Source: Methylotuvimicrobium sp018830325 (lineage in GTDB: Bacteria > Pseudomonadota > Gammaproteobacteria > Methylococcales > Methylomonadaceae). From it: a DNA stretch of 64,000 bases. The notes below the pieces were generated by a model. That model made no database searches. It was not told where the DNA came from and saw only the letters and a program-made list of their open reading frames with translations. Below, in pieces: positions 8,209 through 17,490 of this stretch. Made by a program: the position numbers and the translations under genes. Location of the stretch: positions 1 to 64,000 of the forward strand of contig NZ_CP173170.1 in NCBI RefSeq assembly GCF_044788715.1, written 5' to 3'. The first letter of the stretch is position 1. Each line of letters opens with the position of its first letter.

Positions 8209-9769
8209 GGCGCTCTCCTTGGCCAGCCGAGTGGCCATTTAGGGCACGATAACGGGCCAGCGGACAGGCTTTCTGGATGGCGGCAGCGGGCTGCGCTGAT
8301 GGCTGAATCGACAGGGCATCGCTGTCGTCCGAGCGTCCCGCAGACTGCCGCCAGGCCTCCAGTCGTTCTTTCAGGCCGCTGGCCGTTAACCGAGGCGTGT
8401 CGATCAGTCGCGTCAGCACCGCTTCGGGAATCGCACCCTGCCGGTTGATCTGCTCGGTCAGCACTTGCTTGGCGCCGAACAGTTGGTCTTTGTAGATTTT
8501 CGGCGAGGTGGCTTTCAACAGGGCACACAGCTGAGTCACGACTGCCGGAAACGGCAGCAGTTCATGCAAGTCCTTTTCCAGCGTTTCGATGCGTAGCGAC
8601 ATATCCCGGTAATGATGCCGATTCTTGATGATTTGCCCCTTTTCCAGACACACAGAATGTTCGGCGATCACTTTATGCGTGCCAAGATCGCTGATCCGGA
8701 TGACGCCGTTAGCTTCATGCACGGCGACACGGGCGCATTGATATGCCATCGGTACCGAGTATTTATTGGATTGCCAGGCGATCAAGCCGGTTTTATCCGC
8801 CTTGCGGGTCATGCGGGCCTGGCTAGCGGTCGCGTCAACACAAGACGGCGTCAGGTAAGGCCGCATATGGCCTTGCTCGTTGGCCGCGTAATGTGTCGCC
8901 GGCTGTTGGCCAGTGGTGCCGTGTCGCCGTTGATTGGCTATTCCGTCGAGCCAGTCGGTCATATGGGCCTGTAAAGCCTCCCAGTCGGTAAAAGTCTCGC
9001 CATACAAGGCATTTTGTTTGACGTATTTGACCCCGGCCTCGACCTTGCCTTTGCTTTCCGGATCATAGCCTTCACAAGCCCGAATCGTGAAGCCCGCTGC
9101 CGTGGCGTACTGGTGGAAGCGCGGGTTCAAGCGCAACTCGCGAAACACTTCGCTGATGACCACCAGCTTGGTTTGATCGTACACGCATTCGGCCGGCATG
9201 CCGCCGAAATTGCGAAATGCCGCATCATGCTGACGAATCAGCGTCTCGGTATCAATCGGCTTGGCGCAGACCGAAACATGCATCAGGCGCGAATACGACA
9301 ACACAAACACCATGAAATAGACCGTCGTCGCCACGCCGCCAATTATCACATCGCGCAGTTCGCCGCCATCGACCTGGCATTGCTCACCCGGCACCATGTC
9401 CAATACCGGCTCATAATAACGCGCCTGCTTAAAGCTAATCTCTTGCTTGAGAGCCTGTATATAACGCCGTACCGAACGGTCGGAAACCGCCAAATCGTCC
9501 ACTTTGGCCTTCAGTTTGCGCAGCACTTTGACCGCTGACAAGCCCGGATAGGTTTGCAGCAACTGAATAATGTAGTCGCGGTAATCGTCCAGCTTCTTAC
9601 CACGGGCTGCCTCTTCCTGCAGGGTGCTGATGTCCGCAGCCGACAGCTTCAGGTATTTGCTCACGGTATTACGGGAAATACCCAATTGACTGGCAATCTG
9701 ACGCTCGGATAAGCCGTTGCCATCGTTGTATAACGCTTTAATCTGATGAATCACAATCCACTCCTTCAT
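8195..9769 (-). CDS. istA: IS21 transposase IstA
   Basis: IstA is the DDE-type transposase of the element. The 524-residue protein has an N-terminal helix-turn-helix (LSERQIASQLGISRNTVSKY, residues about 19-38). The catalytic core includes QVDGGELRDV and the region GYDPESKGKVEAGVKYVK, which carries the conserved glutamate. It ends in a basic tail. Its length is usual for IstA. Long open frames on the opposite strand are shadows. Confidence 0.95.
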   Translation of the reverse strand: MKEWIVIHQIKALYNDGNGLSERQIASQLGISRNTVSKYLKLSAADISTLQEEAARGKKLDDYRDYIIQLLQTYPGLSAVKVLRKLKAKVDDLAVSDRSVRRYIQALKQEISFKQARYYEPVLDMVPGEQCQVDGGELRDVIIGGVATTVYFMVFVLSYSRLMHVSVCAKPIDTETLIRQHDAAFRNFGGMPAECVYDQTKLVVISEVFRELRLNPRFHQYATAAGFTIRACEGYDPESKGKVEAGVKYVKQNALYGETFTDWEALQAHMTDWLDGIANQRRHGTTGQQPATHYAANEQGHMRPYLTPSCVDATASQARMTRKADKTGLIAWQSNKYSVPMAYQCARVAVHEANGVIRISDLGTHKVIAEHSVCLEKGQIIKNRHHYRDMSLRIETLEKDLHELLPFPAVVTQLCALLKATSPKIYKDQLFGAKQVLTEQINRQGAIPEAVLTRLIDTPRLTASGLKERLEAWRQSAGRSDDSDALSIQPSAQPAAAIQKACPLARYRALNGHSAGQGERHAIH

Positions 9770-9884
9770 GACGCTCCCTGAAAAAATTCAGGGACTCTGT
9801 CAGATTTATTTGTACAAATAAAGTCTGAAAAAGTGGCTCAAAATTGTTGGCCATTTTTGGCTCAGTTTAATTGGCCATTAACAA

Positions 9885-9940
9885 CGGCGGCATGGCAGAG
9901 GGATGATCGTAAAGATCGTCCGCTACCGGGGAGAGACTAG
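9885..9940 (+). pseudogene. Severed 3' end of the vapB-like antitoxin gene
   Basis: After removing the IS element and one copy of CGGC, this piece continues the frame of the antitoxin with AAWQRDDRKDRPLPGRD and a TAG stop at 9938-9940. The ending is typical of DUF2281 proteins. It is now cut off from its start codon and promoter by about 2.5 kb. The toxin gene begins two bases after this stop. Confidence 0.75.
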
Positions 9941-9942
9941 CC

Positions 9943-10320
9943 GTGCTCCTCGACAGCAACCTGTTCATCTACTCCATCCAGCCCCACTATGCAGGGTTAC
10001 GGCATTGGTGCTTGCAACAGCCAATATTATCCGCCTCGGATATCACCCGCTTGGAGGTGCTGGGTTACCATAACCTGAATGAGCTGGACAAGCGTGAGCT
10101 AACTGACCTGTTTGAGATCACTACGCTATATCCCGTTACGCCCTACATCATCAGCGGAGCCATACAACTACGCCAGCAACGCAAAATGTCGCTGGGCGAT
10201 GCTGTGATCGCCGCAACGGCGCTGGAATATCACCAAACACTGGCTACCCGCAATGTGGATGATTTTGACTGGGTGGAAGGGTTGAAAGTAATCAATCCGC
10301 TGGAGGGTGAAGGATGTTAG
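9943..10320 (+). CDS. VapC-like PIN-domain toxin
   Basis: PIN toxins are metal-dependent RNases. The 125-residue protein shows the expected acidic residues: D4 in LLDSN, an early glutamate in ITRLEVLGY, an aspartate in SLGDAVIAATAL and another in TRNVDDFDW. It starts with GTG at 9943, two bases after the antitoxin stop, which is normal toxin-antitoxin coupling. The IS21 insertion upstream has split the antitoxin and separated the toxin from its native promoter. The toxin is therefore intact but possibly silent, or held in check by another antitoxin. Confidence 0.85.
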   Translation: MLLDSNLFIYSIQPHYAGLRHWCLQQPILSASDITRLEVLGYHNLNELDKRELTDLFEITTLYPVTPYIISGAIQLRQQRKMSLGDAVIAATALEYHQTLATRNVDDFDWVEGLKVINPLEGEGC

Positions 10321-10965
10321 CTCGGTTGCTTGGGCAGTTCTGGAGGTGGTGTAGTGGGTAAGCCGGAACTCATTGGTGATTTTCTTCACCAAATTGAAAA
10401 ACCAATTGGCCTTGAACCGCCATCACTGCAATACCATAACCTTTATGTTGCAAGCGGCGTTTTTCGACAGCAAGGATTATCAGAAAATCGTACAATATGC
10501 CGATAAGAAGTTCACAGAACACAAGCGGCGCGAACTATTGATAAATTGGGCCGATGATGCTCCAGGAGCACGCTTCTGCTACCCTAGAGAAAAGCATCTT
10601 TTACCTCTATACGTATGTTACGGGGTGTCTCAATCCTCTTGCACTGATCTGTACGAAGTTACCATCATGAATAAAAAGTCGAGCATGTACTTGTGGTAAT
10701 CTGGATACTAACAAAACGTTGCAGCTGACTACGTTTGCCTCGCTACGCGAATCAGTCGCACCTGAATGCAAACGTTTTTGCTGATTCCCAAGTTGAAGCC
10801 TAGAAAGCAACAGACTCTTTAAGTCATTATTCAGTCCCCCTCTTTTTCAAAAAAGGAAGCCACGTTACCCACTGGTTTAAATATAGAGAGCTGAATTATG
10901 ACTATCGCACAGATGAATATAGTTTCTTATTGTCATGGGCCGGTATTTGGCATAGCATAAGCCCC
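10321..10965. other. Gene-poor spacer with a gyrB fragment
   Basis: No convincing gene is present. The only recognisable coding sequence is a short piece of gyrB near 10415-10505. An open frame from 10373 to 10699 runs through it but has no family resemblance beyond it. Around 10717-10782 there is an imperfect inverted repeat bounded by AACGTT on both sides with TCGCTACGCGA near its middle, which looks like the foot of a decayed mobile unit. The last 100 bp precede the efflux operon and may hold its promoter. Confidence 0.5.
10415..10505 (+). pseudogene. Partial duplicate of gyrB
   Basis: The translation reads TFMLQAAFFDSKDYQKIVQY, against TFILQASFFDSKDYQKIAQY in the intact gyrB at about 5951-6042. 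The DNA also aligns closely, with the identical run TTCGACAGCAAGGATTATCA and scattered silent changes. Resemblance fades on both sides. It is in the same orientation 4.4 kb from the original and cannot encode a functional part. Confidence 0.85.
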
Positions 10966-11349
10966 ATGTCGACGCCCTTCACAAAAGCCTTAGTCATTTT
11001 TCTCGTGATCCTGCAATCGATCGCGCCGTTGGTGCATGCGCATCCGATGGTCGACGAGTTGTCGGACGGCGTTCACATGCCCGGCTTTGAGCAATTCACC
11101 GTAGCGAACGACGATGATGTATTGGCGTTATTCGACGCGTCCGTGATCGATTTGGATCAAGGCATGGAAACCGAAACGACGCTGTTGTCCGATTGGCTTC
11201 CTTTTGCCGTAGTTTTCGTAGCTTTGGTGTTTCCCGAACCGGATGAATTTATCGGTTTCAAAGTCGCGTTTTCTCCTCCGCCGAATGTGCTTTCCGGTAG
11301 GACGTCCTTCTCTCCTCAAGCGCCTCGCGCGCCGCCCGTGCAACTGTAA
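10966..11349 (+). CDS. Small secreted protein leading the metal-efflux operon
   Basis: I do not recognise a named family. From ATG 10966 the 127-residue product starts MSTPFTKALVIFLVILQSIA with an APLVHAHP cleavage region, so it is probably exported. A second hydrophobic stretch (LPFAVVFVALVF) and a proline-rich tail follow. It lies 84 bp before the outer-membrane component of an RND efflux operon, so a periplasmic role in metal sensing or binding is plausible. An upstream start at 10930 is open but gives a poorer signal sequence. Confidence 0.6.
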   Translation: MSTPFTKALVIFLVILQSIAPLVHAHPMVDELSDGVHMPGFEQFTVANDDDVLALFDASVIDLDQGMETETTLLSDWLPFAVVFVALVFPEPDEFIGFKVAFSPPPNVLSGRTSFSPQAPRAPPVQL

Positions 11350-11433
11350 ACATTTTGTAGACCGTCGGATTCGCTAAGTACCCGACCTGTTGTTTCAGTT
11401 GCGGCCCTGCTGCCGCATATTGCGGAGCTAAAT

Positions 11434-12690
11434 ATGATTCCCCTCAAGCCTTTAAAAGGCACTTTATTGTGTTTCTGTCTGCTGTCGTCATTCGGCGTAT
11501 GGGCAGACAGCGAAATGATCGTCGATCATTTCGATCCAATTATAATCGAGCCGACTATGACTTTGGCCGGTTTGATCGATACCACTGCCGAACATTATCC
11601 CGATGCCGCATGGCTCAAAGCGTTGGAAGACGAAGCGAAAGCGCTTGCTGAGCGCGGGCAAAGTTGGATAGCAGGACCTGCTACCGCGGATTTGTTTTTT
11701 TTGGAAGCGACCAGCGGTACCTTACATATTCTCGATGCATCGGTCAGTGTACCGTTGTGGAACTTTGGGCAACGTGATGCCGAACAAGATCTCGCCCAGC
11801 GTGCCTATAACAGTAGGGAATCGCAAAGCCGGGCGCTCAAATTGCGTGTCGCTGGATTAGTTCGGTCGGCTTTATGGGATATCGCATTGACCGAAGTGCG
11901 TCATGACCAGGCAAAAACCGATTATGAATTAACCGAAAAATTGCTCGGCAAGGTCAAACGGCTTTATGAATTAGGCGACTTGGCCCGGGCCGATTTATTG
12001 CTCGCACAAAGCGAATTGTTGCAGAAACGATCGGTGTTGACCCTGGCGGAATCGGAAGTCATGCATGCCCGGAAGCGCTATACGAATTTGACGCGGACCG
12101 AAAAGATTCCGGCCGAATTCCATGAACCTTTGGTTGCGCTGAAAACAATCGAACAGCAGCATCCCGCCTTGGCCGCGCTTAACAGTCAAATAGCCCGTAA
12201 ACAAGCCGAACTCGATGCGATACGTTTGACCGGCTCGGGTCAAACTCAGGTTTCGGTCGGTATCAACAGCGATCGGGGGAACAACGACCCGCGCAGTAAC
12301 TATACCGAAAGCTTCGGTGTCGGTATTTCGGTACCGTTCGGCGGCAGCGCGCATCAAGCGCCTAAAATTGCCGCGGTCAATGTCGAGTTAAATCGTTTGA
12401 TTGCCGAACGTGAACAAATGTTTAGAGATTTGAAACTCGCCTATCACGAAGCCGAACATGCATTGGAAGTCAACAGCGCCGAACAGGCAACCGCCGATGA
12501 AATGAAGCAACTGGCGGAAGAGCATTTGGATATGACTGAATTAAGTTTCTCGGTCGGTGAAATCAATCTGATCGAATTATTAAGAATCCGTGCCAGAACC
12601 CAACAAGCCATCCTTAACGCCAAAGAGCGTTCGGTGATCTTTCAGCGGGATATCGCACTATACAATCAGGCCGTTGGAGTGTTGCCATGA
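11434..12690 (+). CDS. TolC/CzcC-type outer-membrane efflux protein
   Basis: This is the outer-membrane channel of a tripartite RND pump. The 418-residue product has a signal peptide (MIPLKPLKGTLLCFCLLSSF, cleavage after VWA) and two coiled-coil-rich outer-membrane efflux repeats, for example the region around GDLARADLLLAQSELL and its partner near VGEINLIELLRIRARTQQ. Its last four bases overlap the start of the next gene. Family assignment is secure; substrate is inferred from the neighbours. Confidence 0.9.
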   Translation: MIPLKPLKGTLLCFCLLSSFGVWADSEMIVDHFDPIIIEPTMTLAGLIDTTAEHYPDAAWLKALEDEAKALAERGQSWIAGPATADLFFLEATSGTLHILDASVSVPLWNFGQRDAEQDLAQRAYNSRESQSRALKLRVAGLVRSALWDIALTEVRHDQAKTDYELTEKLLGKVKRLYELGDLARADLLLAQSELLQKRSVLTLAESEVMHARKRYTNLTRTEKIPAEFHEPLVALKTIEQQHPALAALNSQIARKQAELDAIRLTGSGQTQVSVGINSDRGNNDPRSNYTESFGVGISVPFGGSAHQAPKIAAVNVELNRLIAEREQMFRDLKLAYHEAEHALEVNSAEQATADEMKQLAEEHLDMTELSFSVGEINLIELLRIRARTQQAILNAKERSVIFQRDIALYNQAVGVLP

Positions 12691-13856
12691 AACGAATCTT
12701 GTTATCAGTATGGGCCGGTCTGTTTGTTTTACAGGCCTCAAATAGTAGTTGGGCGGCAAACGCGTGCGAGGATGTCGGAACGAATACGGCGGGTGCGAAT
12801 CATTGTTCGCCGGTTTCGGCACTGGTCGTTCTCGAGCTGAGCGATGAGCAGATCGCCAATTTGGATATTAAACTCGCCACCTTGGAAAAGGCCGACGAAA
12901 TACCGCTTCTGACTGCATCGGCGCGGGTGATCGTTCCACCGGAAAATGAACAAATCGTCAGCACCACCGTAGCAGGATTGGTGAACCGCATTCATGTTGC
13001 AGAAGGCGACGCCGTGCAGCAAGGTCAAGTATTGGTGCAATTGAACAGTCCGGAACTCTTGGCTTTGCAACGCGATTATCTGAAACAGGCCAGCGAAGCG
13101 CAATTAGCCGAGGCGGTCTATCGGCGCGATCGGAAATTACAGCAGGAAGGAATTATTCCGCAGAGCCGCTGGGAGGAAACGCTTAGCCGCTTCAACGTCG
13201 CCAAAGCGAAGGCGCAAGAAGCCAAACAAATGTTATTGATTAACGGCATGACCGAAACGGAAGCTGGGCAATTGCTTGCGTCAAGACGGCTGAATAGTCT
13301 GCTGGAAATTAGCGCGCCGATCGACGGCACGATACTGCAGCGCAGCGCTTCGGTTGGTGAACGTCTAACCGCGAACGCGCCGTTGTTCCGCATTGCGAAT
13401 CTCGAACAACTTTGGTTGGAGCTGTCGGTTGCTCAGGATCGTATCGACGTCTTAACCGTCGGAGACAAGGTTAAAGTCGCCGGCACAGAAGCTATCGCCG
13501 AGATTGTTTTGCTGGGCCAGCATGTCGATAAACAGACTCAATCGGTACTCGCGCGCGCCGTATTAGCGGGGCCTCAAGCCAAGCTGCGGCCGGGACAGAC
13601 AGTCAATGCTCTAGCGATCAAGCGCATTGAGACCGCCGCGTTTAAGTTGCCGCAATCGGCGTTGGCGCAAAGCGAAGGGCGGGATTATGTATTCGTGCGG
13701 ACCGGACAAGGCTTCGAGGTCAAGCCGGCTGAAATCATCGGCCGACACGAAGATGCAGTCTTTATCGTAGGTGCCCTGAACGGTAGTGAAACGGTTGTAG
13801 TGCGCGGCGCCGCGACATTGAAAGCGCTTTGGCTAGAATCCGGGAGTGCAGAATGA
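12687..13856 (+). CDS. RND efflux periplasmic adaptor (CzcB/CusB type)
   Basis: This membrane-fusion protein links the inner-membrane pump to the outer-membrane channel. The 389-residue product has a signal sequence ending near SSWAA. A biotinyl-lipoyl-like half follows (VNRIHVAEGDAVQQGQVLVQ), then an alpha-helical hairpin rich in Ala/Gln/Glu, and the second lipoyl half (ISAPIDGTILQRSASVGE). The start ATG overlaps the previous stop, and its TGA overlaps the next ATG, so the three genes are translationally coupled. Confidence 0.92.
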   Translation: MKRILLSVWAGLFVLQASNSSWAANACEDVGTNTAGANHCSPVSALVVLELSDEQIANLDIKLATLEKADEIPLLTASARVIVPPENEQIVSTTVAGLVNRIHVAEGDAVQQGQVLVQLNSPELLALQRDYLKQASEAQLAEAVYRRDRKLQQEGIIPQSRWEETLSRFNVAKAKAQEAKQMLLINGMTETEAGQLLASRRLNSLLEISAPIDGTILQRSASVGERLTANAPLFRIANLEQLWLELSVAQDRIDVLTVGDKVKVAGTEAIAEIVLLGQHVDKQTQSVLARAVLAGPQAKLRPGQTVNALAIKRIETAAFKLPQSALAQSEGRDYVFVRTGQGFEVKPAEIIGRHEDAVFIVGALNGSETVVVRGAATLKALWLESGSAE

Positions 13857-16800
13857 TGGGTCACTTGATTCGATTCGCACTGGCTCAACGGATACTGATT
13901 GTTTTGTTTGTGCTGCTGCTGGTCGGCGGCGGTTGGTATGCATGGCAAAGGATACCGATCGATGCGTTTCCGGAAGTCTCGCCGACCCAAGTCAAGGTGA
14001 TCGTCAAAGCGCCGGGTATGACGCCGGAAGAAGTCGAGACGCGGATTACCGCACCGATTGAGGTCGAGCTGCTGGGTATTCCTAATCAGACGATGCTGCG
14101 CTCTATCGCTAAATATGCGCTAACCGATATCACGATCGATTTCGAAGAGGGCACCGATATTTATTGGGCGCGCCAGCAAATCGCCGAACGCTTGAATACC
14201 TTGTGGGTAGACTTACCAGAGGGTATCGAAGGGGGGATTGCACCGATGACGACGCCTTTGGGCGAGATGTTCATGTTTACCGTATCGGGCGCAGGTTTGG
14301 ATCTGATGGAGCTACGTACCCTATTGGATTGGGTGATTCGCCCGGCACTTCGTACCGTGCCGGGCGTTGCCGATGTCAATTCGTTAGGCGGTACGGTACG
14401 GAGTTTTGAAGTCGTGCCCGATGCGCTCAAAATGGCTGCCCGAAATATTACGGCCGACCGTTTGATCAATGCCTTGAAGACCAACAATCGTAACGACGGA
14501 GCGGGGCGTCTACATGAGGGAGAGGAAACATTGATCGTGCGCGCGGAAGGGCGCATTCAGCAATTATCGGATGTGCGGGCGATCGTGATAGATACCGTTG
14601 CCGGCACGCCGATTACGATTGGGGATGTTGCCGAGGTTCGTATCGGCGCACTGACCCGGTACGGTGCGGTCAGCCGTAACGGAGAAGGCGAAGCGGTAAC
14701 CGGTTTGGTATTGAGTCTGCGCGGTGCTAATGCCCGGCAAACGATTGCTCTTGTCGAACAAAAACTGAACGCCATCAAAAAAACTTTGCCGGACGGCGTG
14801 AAAATCGGCGTCTTTTATAACCGAGGGGTATTGGTCGGACAAGCAGTCGATACCGTCATCACTGCTTTGACTCAGGCGATTGTATTGGTGTTGTTGATGC
14901 TAGTGTTGTTTCTCGGTAACTGGCGCGCAGCGTTGACCGTGGCATTGGTATTGCCTTTGGCGGCATTGTTTACGTTCATCATGATGAAAACGATGGATAT
15001 GTCCGCTAATTTGATGAGTCTCGGCGGATTGGTCATTGCGATCGGAATGTTGGTCGATGCGGCGGTGGTCGTCGTCGAAAATATTATCACGCAATTGGCG
15101 CACAAAGAAAAAGCCGAGCGTCTCCCGCGATTGCATGTTATTTACCGGGCGACAAGTGAAGTGGCGGTATCGGTCACCTCGGGCGCATTGATCATCATCA
15201 TCGTGTTTGTGCCGCTGTTAACCTTACAAGGTTTAGAGGGGAAATTATTCGCGCCGGTTGCCTTAACGATTGTGTTTGCCTTGGCCGGTTCCTTGATATT
15301 ATCGCTAACCGTGATTCCGGTGCTGGCTTCTTATTTGTTGAAACAGGTGTCGCAAGACGAGCCTTGGCTGCCTCGGCAAATACTCAAAGCCTATCGGCCG
15401 GCATTACTATGGTGCTTGGATAACGGCAAATCGGTATTTTTCGGCGCGGGGGCGTTATTGCTGCTGGCTTTACTGTTGTTTAACCAAATTGGCAGTACCT
15501 TCATGCCGACCATGGATGAAGGCGATATTATCGTGCAATTGGAAAAACTGCCTTCGATCACGTTGGAGCAATCGGTGGCGCTCGACGGACGTGTGCAAAA
15601 AGCGTTGTTGGAAAAAGTACCGGAAATTGCCGAAGCGGTATCCAGGGTCGGTTCCGACGAACTCGGTCTCGATCCGATGGGCTTAAATGAGACCGATACG
15701 TTTCTGATATTAAAACCTAAGGATCAATGGCGGATGGACGATAAGGAAGCGTTGATCGACGAGATTCGCACGGTGCTCGATCAACTGCCGGGTATCGCCT
15801 ATGGTTTCACGCAGCCGATCGAAATGCGCGTGTCGGAAATGCTGACCGGGACCCGAGGCGATGTCGCGGTCAAATTATTCGGTCCAGATTCAGCCGTTTT
15901 GAATCGAAAAGCTGAGGAAATCGCAGCGGTATTGAGAAGTCTAAAAGGTTCCAGCGACGTCTTTTTGAAACAAAACGAAGGCATGCAGTTTCTACAATTA
16001 ACGCTGGATCGTGCGGCGATCGGACGCTTCGGTTTGGATATCGATGCGGTCGAGAATCTGTTGAGAGCGCAGATCGAAGGCTTGAAGCTGGGTATCGTTC
16101 AGGAAGGTCAAGTGAGGACGCCGTTACTGTTGCGTGGCGCTGGTAGTTCGGCGAATTTCGCTAGTTTACCGATTGCGTTGCCGGGAGGCGGCTATGTGGC
16201 GCTGTCGGCATTGGCGAAACTCGATCGCAGCGAAGGACTGGTGTCGATAGAGCGTGAAAAAACCCAGCGCTTCGCAGTCATTCGCAGCAATGTCGAAAAC
16301 AGAGATTTAGTCGGTTTCGTCGACGAAGCGCGAAACCAGGTTGCTCAACAAGTCGAATTGCCAACCGGCTATTCAGTCGAGTTCGGCGGACAATTTGAAA
16401 ATCAGCAACGGGCTGCGGCAAGGCTGGCGATCGTCGTGCCGATTGCTTTGCTGCTCATTTTTTTGCTGTTGTTCGCGACCTTCGGGTCGGTGCGTCAAGC
16501 GACTTTGGTATTATCGAACATCCCGCTGGCGATGATCGGAGGCGTCATTGCCTTGTGGTTGTCCGGCGAATATTTATCGGTACCGGCTTCGGTAGGGTTT
16601 ATTACGTTGTTGGGTATCGCGGTCTTGAACGGCGTGGTGATGGTGACCCATTTTAATCAATTATGCATAGCCGGCATGCAAGTTGGGCAGGCTGTCGTAG
16701 TTGGGTCGATGCGGCGTTTACGACCGGTCTTGATGACAGCCGCAACCACGGCATTCGGTTTGTTGCCGATGTTGTACGCAACCGGGCCGGGTTCCGAAAT

Positions 16801-16921
16801 TCAGCGGCCGTTGGCGGTCGTTGTTATCGGCGGTTTGTTGTCATCGACCTTTTTGACGCTGTTTTTACTGCCAATATTGTTTCAACGTTTTGGTATGGCA
16901 AAGGAGCTTGATGATGAGTAG
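13853..16921 (+). CDS. Heavy-metal efflux RND permease (CzcA/CusA family)
   Basis: This is the proton-driven inner-membrane pump. The 1022-residue protein has the RND layout: a first membrane helix, a large periplasmic loop, six helices, a second loop and a final bundle. The helix-4 motif reads AIGMLVDAAVVVVEN. That is closer to the CusA-type pattern AIGxxVDAA than to the DFGxxVDGA of CzcA pumps, so monovalent copper/silver is plausible but not proven. I place the start at ATG 13853, overlapping the adaptor's stop; the frame is open eight codons further upstream. Confidence 0.93.
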   Translation: MMGHLIRFALAQRILIVLFVLLLVGGGWYAWQRIPIDAFPEVSPTQVKVIVKAPGMTPEEVETRITAPIEVELLGIPNQTMLRSIAKYALTDITIDFEEGTDIYWARQQIAERLNTLWVDLPEGIEGGIAPMTTPLGEMFMFTVSGAGLDLMELRTLLDWVIRPALRTVPGVADVNSLGGTVRSFEVVPDALKMAARNITADRLINALKTNNRNDGAGRLHEGEETLIVRAEGRIQQLSDVRAIVIDTVAGTPITIGDVAEVRIGALTRYGAVSRNGEGEAVTGLVLSLRGANARQTIALVEQKLNAIKKTLPDGVKIGVFYNRGVLVGQAVDTVITALTQAIVLVLLMLVLFLGNWRAALTVALVLPLAALFTFIMMKTMDMSANLMSLGGLVIAIGMLVDAAVVVVENIITQLAHKEKAERLPRLHVIYRATSEVAVSVTSGALIIIIVFVPLLTLQGLEGKLFAPVALTIVFALAGSLILSLTVIPVLASYLLKQVSQDEPWLPRQILKAYRPALLWCLDNGKSVFFGAGALLLLALLLFNQIGSTFMPTMDEGDIIVQLEKLPSITLEQSVALDGRVQKALLEKVPEIAEAVSRVGSDELGLDPMGLNETDTFLILKPKDQWRMDDKEALIDEIRTVLDQLPGIAYGFTQPIEMRVSEMLTGTRGDVAVKLFGPDSAVLNRKAEEIAAVLRSLKGSSDVFLKQNEGMQFLQLTLDRAAIGRFGLDIDAVENLLRAQIEGLKLGIVQEGQVRTPLLLRGAGSSANFASLPIALPGGGYVALSALAKLDRSEGLVSIEREKTQRFAVIRSNVENRDLVGFVDEARNQVAQQVELPTGYSVEFGGQFENQQRAAARLAIVVPIALLLIFLLLFATFGSVRQATLVLSNIPLAMIGGVIALWLSGEYLSVPASVGFITLLGIAVLNGVVMVTHFNQLCIAGMQVGQAVVVGSMRRLRPVLMTAATTAFGLLPMLYATGPGSEIQRPLAVVVIGGLLSSTFLTLFLLPILFQRFGMAKELDDE

Positions 16922-17219
16922 CCCTGAGTTTTTAGTCACATTGAATGTCGCACCGGATCTTGAGGAAGCGGTCGTCGATTGTTTATTGACGCTGGAATCC
17001 GAACACGGTTTCAGCAGTCTGCCGGTCTATTCGCACGACCACCGCAATGTCGGTTTGTCTTTGGCCGAGCAGGTGACCGGCCGTCAACGCAAAATCCGTT
17101 TTCAAATGTATCTTGCCGAACCGGGCTTGGAGGAATTATTGGATAAATTGCGCGGCGAATTTTCGGGTTCGGGAATCAGCTACCGGGTATCGCCGGTACT
17201 CGATAGCGGTGTGATTTAA
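16911..17219 (+). CDS. DUF3240 family protein
   Basis: The roughly 102-residue cytosolic protein (PEFLVTLNVAPDLEEAVVDC at the start) belongs to DUF3240, a small ferredoxin-fold-like family commonly found behind CusA/CzcA permeases. It has no signal peptide or membrane segment. ATG 16911 follows AAGGAG at 16901-16906 and overlaps the last codons of the permease gene, so it ends the operon. A regulatory or metal-binding role is inferred from context only. Confidence 0.8.
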   Translation: MMSSPEFLVTLNVAPDLEEAVVDCLLTLESEHGFSSLPVYSHDHRNVGLSLAEQVTGRQRKIRFQMYLAEPGLEELLDKLRGEFSGSGISYRVSPVLDSGVI

Positions 17220-17490
17220 TTCCTATCGGCACCTCCATACGCCGGTACAGAAATTTGCAGTGCGAAGGGATCGCGTAAGTCGGGCTTAAACAGCTATATT
17301 CGGAATAAGTAGCTATTTCATTTTCGCAATCGATGGTTGTTTATAACTATTTCCTGCCGAAACTATTGTCTTATCTTTCCGGTATTCTTCGCTTAGAATG
17401 GCGTATTAATAAACCTTAATAACCGTAATAAAATAAATTGCCGATCATGTAGTTTCTAAGATTCGGTAAATCAATAAACGGATAGCCATT

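Larger units (their letters stand above)
7401..9883 (-). mobile_element. Complete IS21-family insertion sequence
   Basis: The element is about 2483 bp and carries istA and istB on the minus strand. Its ends are inverted repeats: the left begins TGTCAATGGCCAA and the complement of the right begins TGTTAATGGCCAA. Further matching blocks (GAGCCA, TGGCCA, GAGCCACTTTT) extend about 55 bp inward, the multiple-repeat structure of IS21 ends. CGGC flanks both sides (7397-7400 and 9885-9888), consistent with a 4-bp target duplication plus one ambiguous base. It sits inside the vapB-like gene. Both genes look intact, so it may be active. Confidence 0.9.

Noticed and set aside
7528..8448. A 306-codon plus-strand open frame across istB
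   Set aside because: It is the mirror of the IstB/IstA genes; the minus-strand product has Walker motifs and a good start, while this frame resembles no family.
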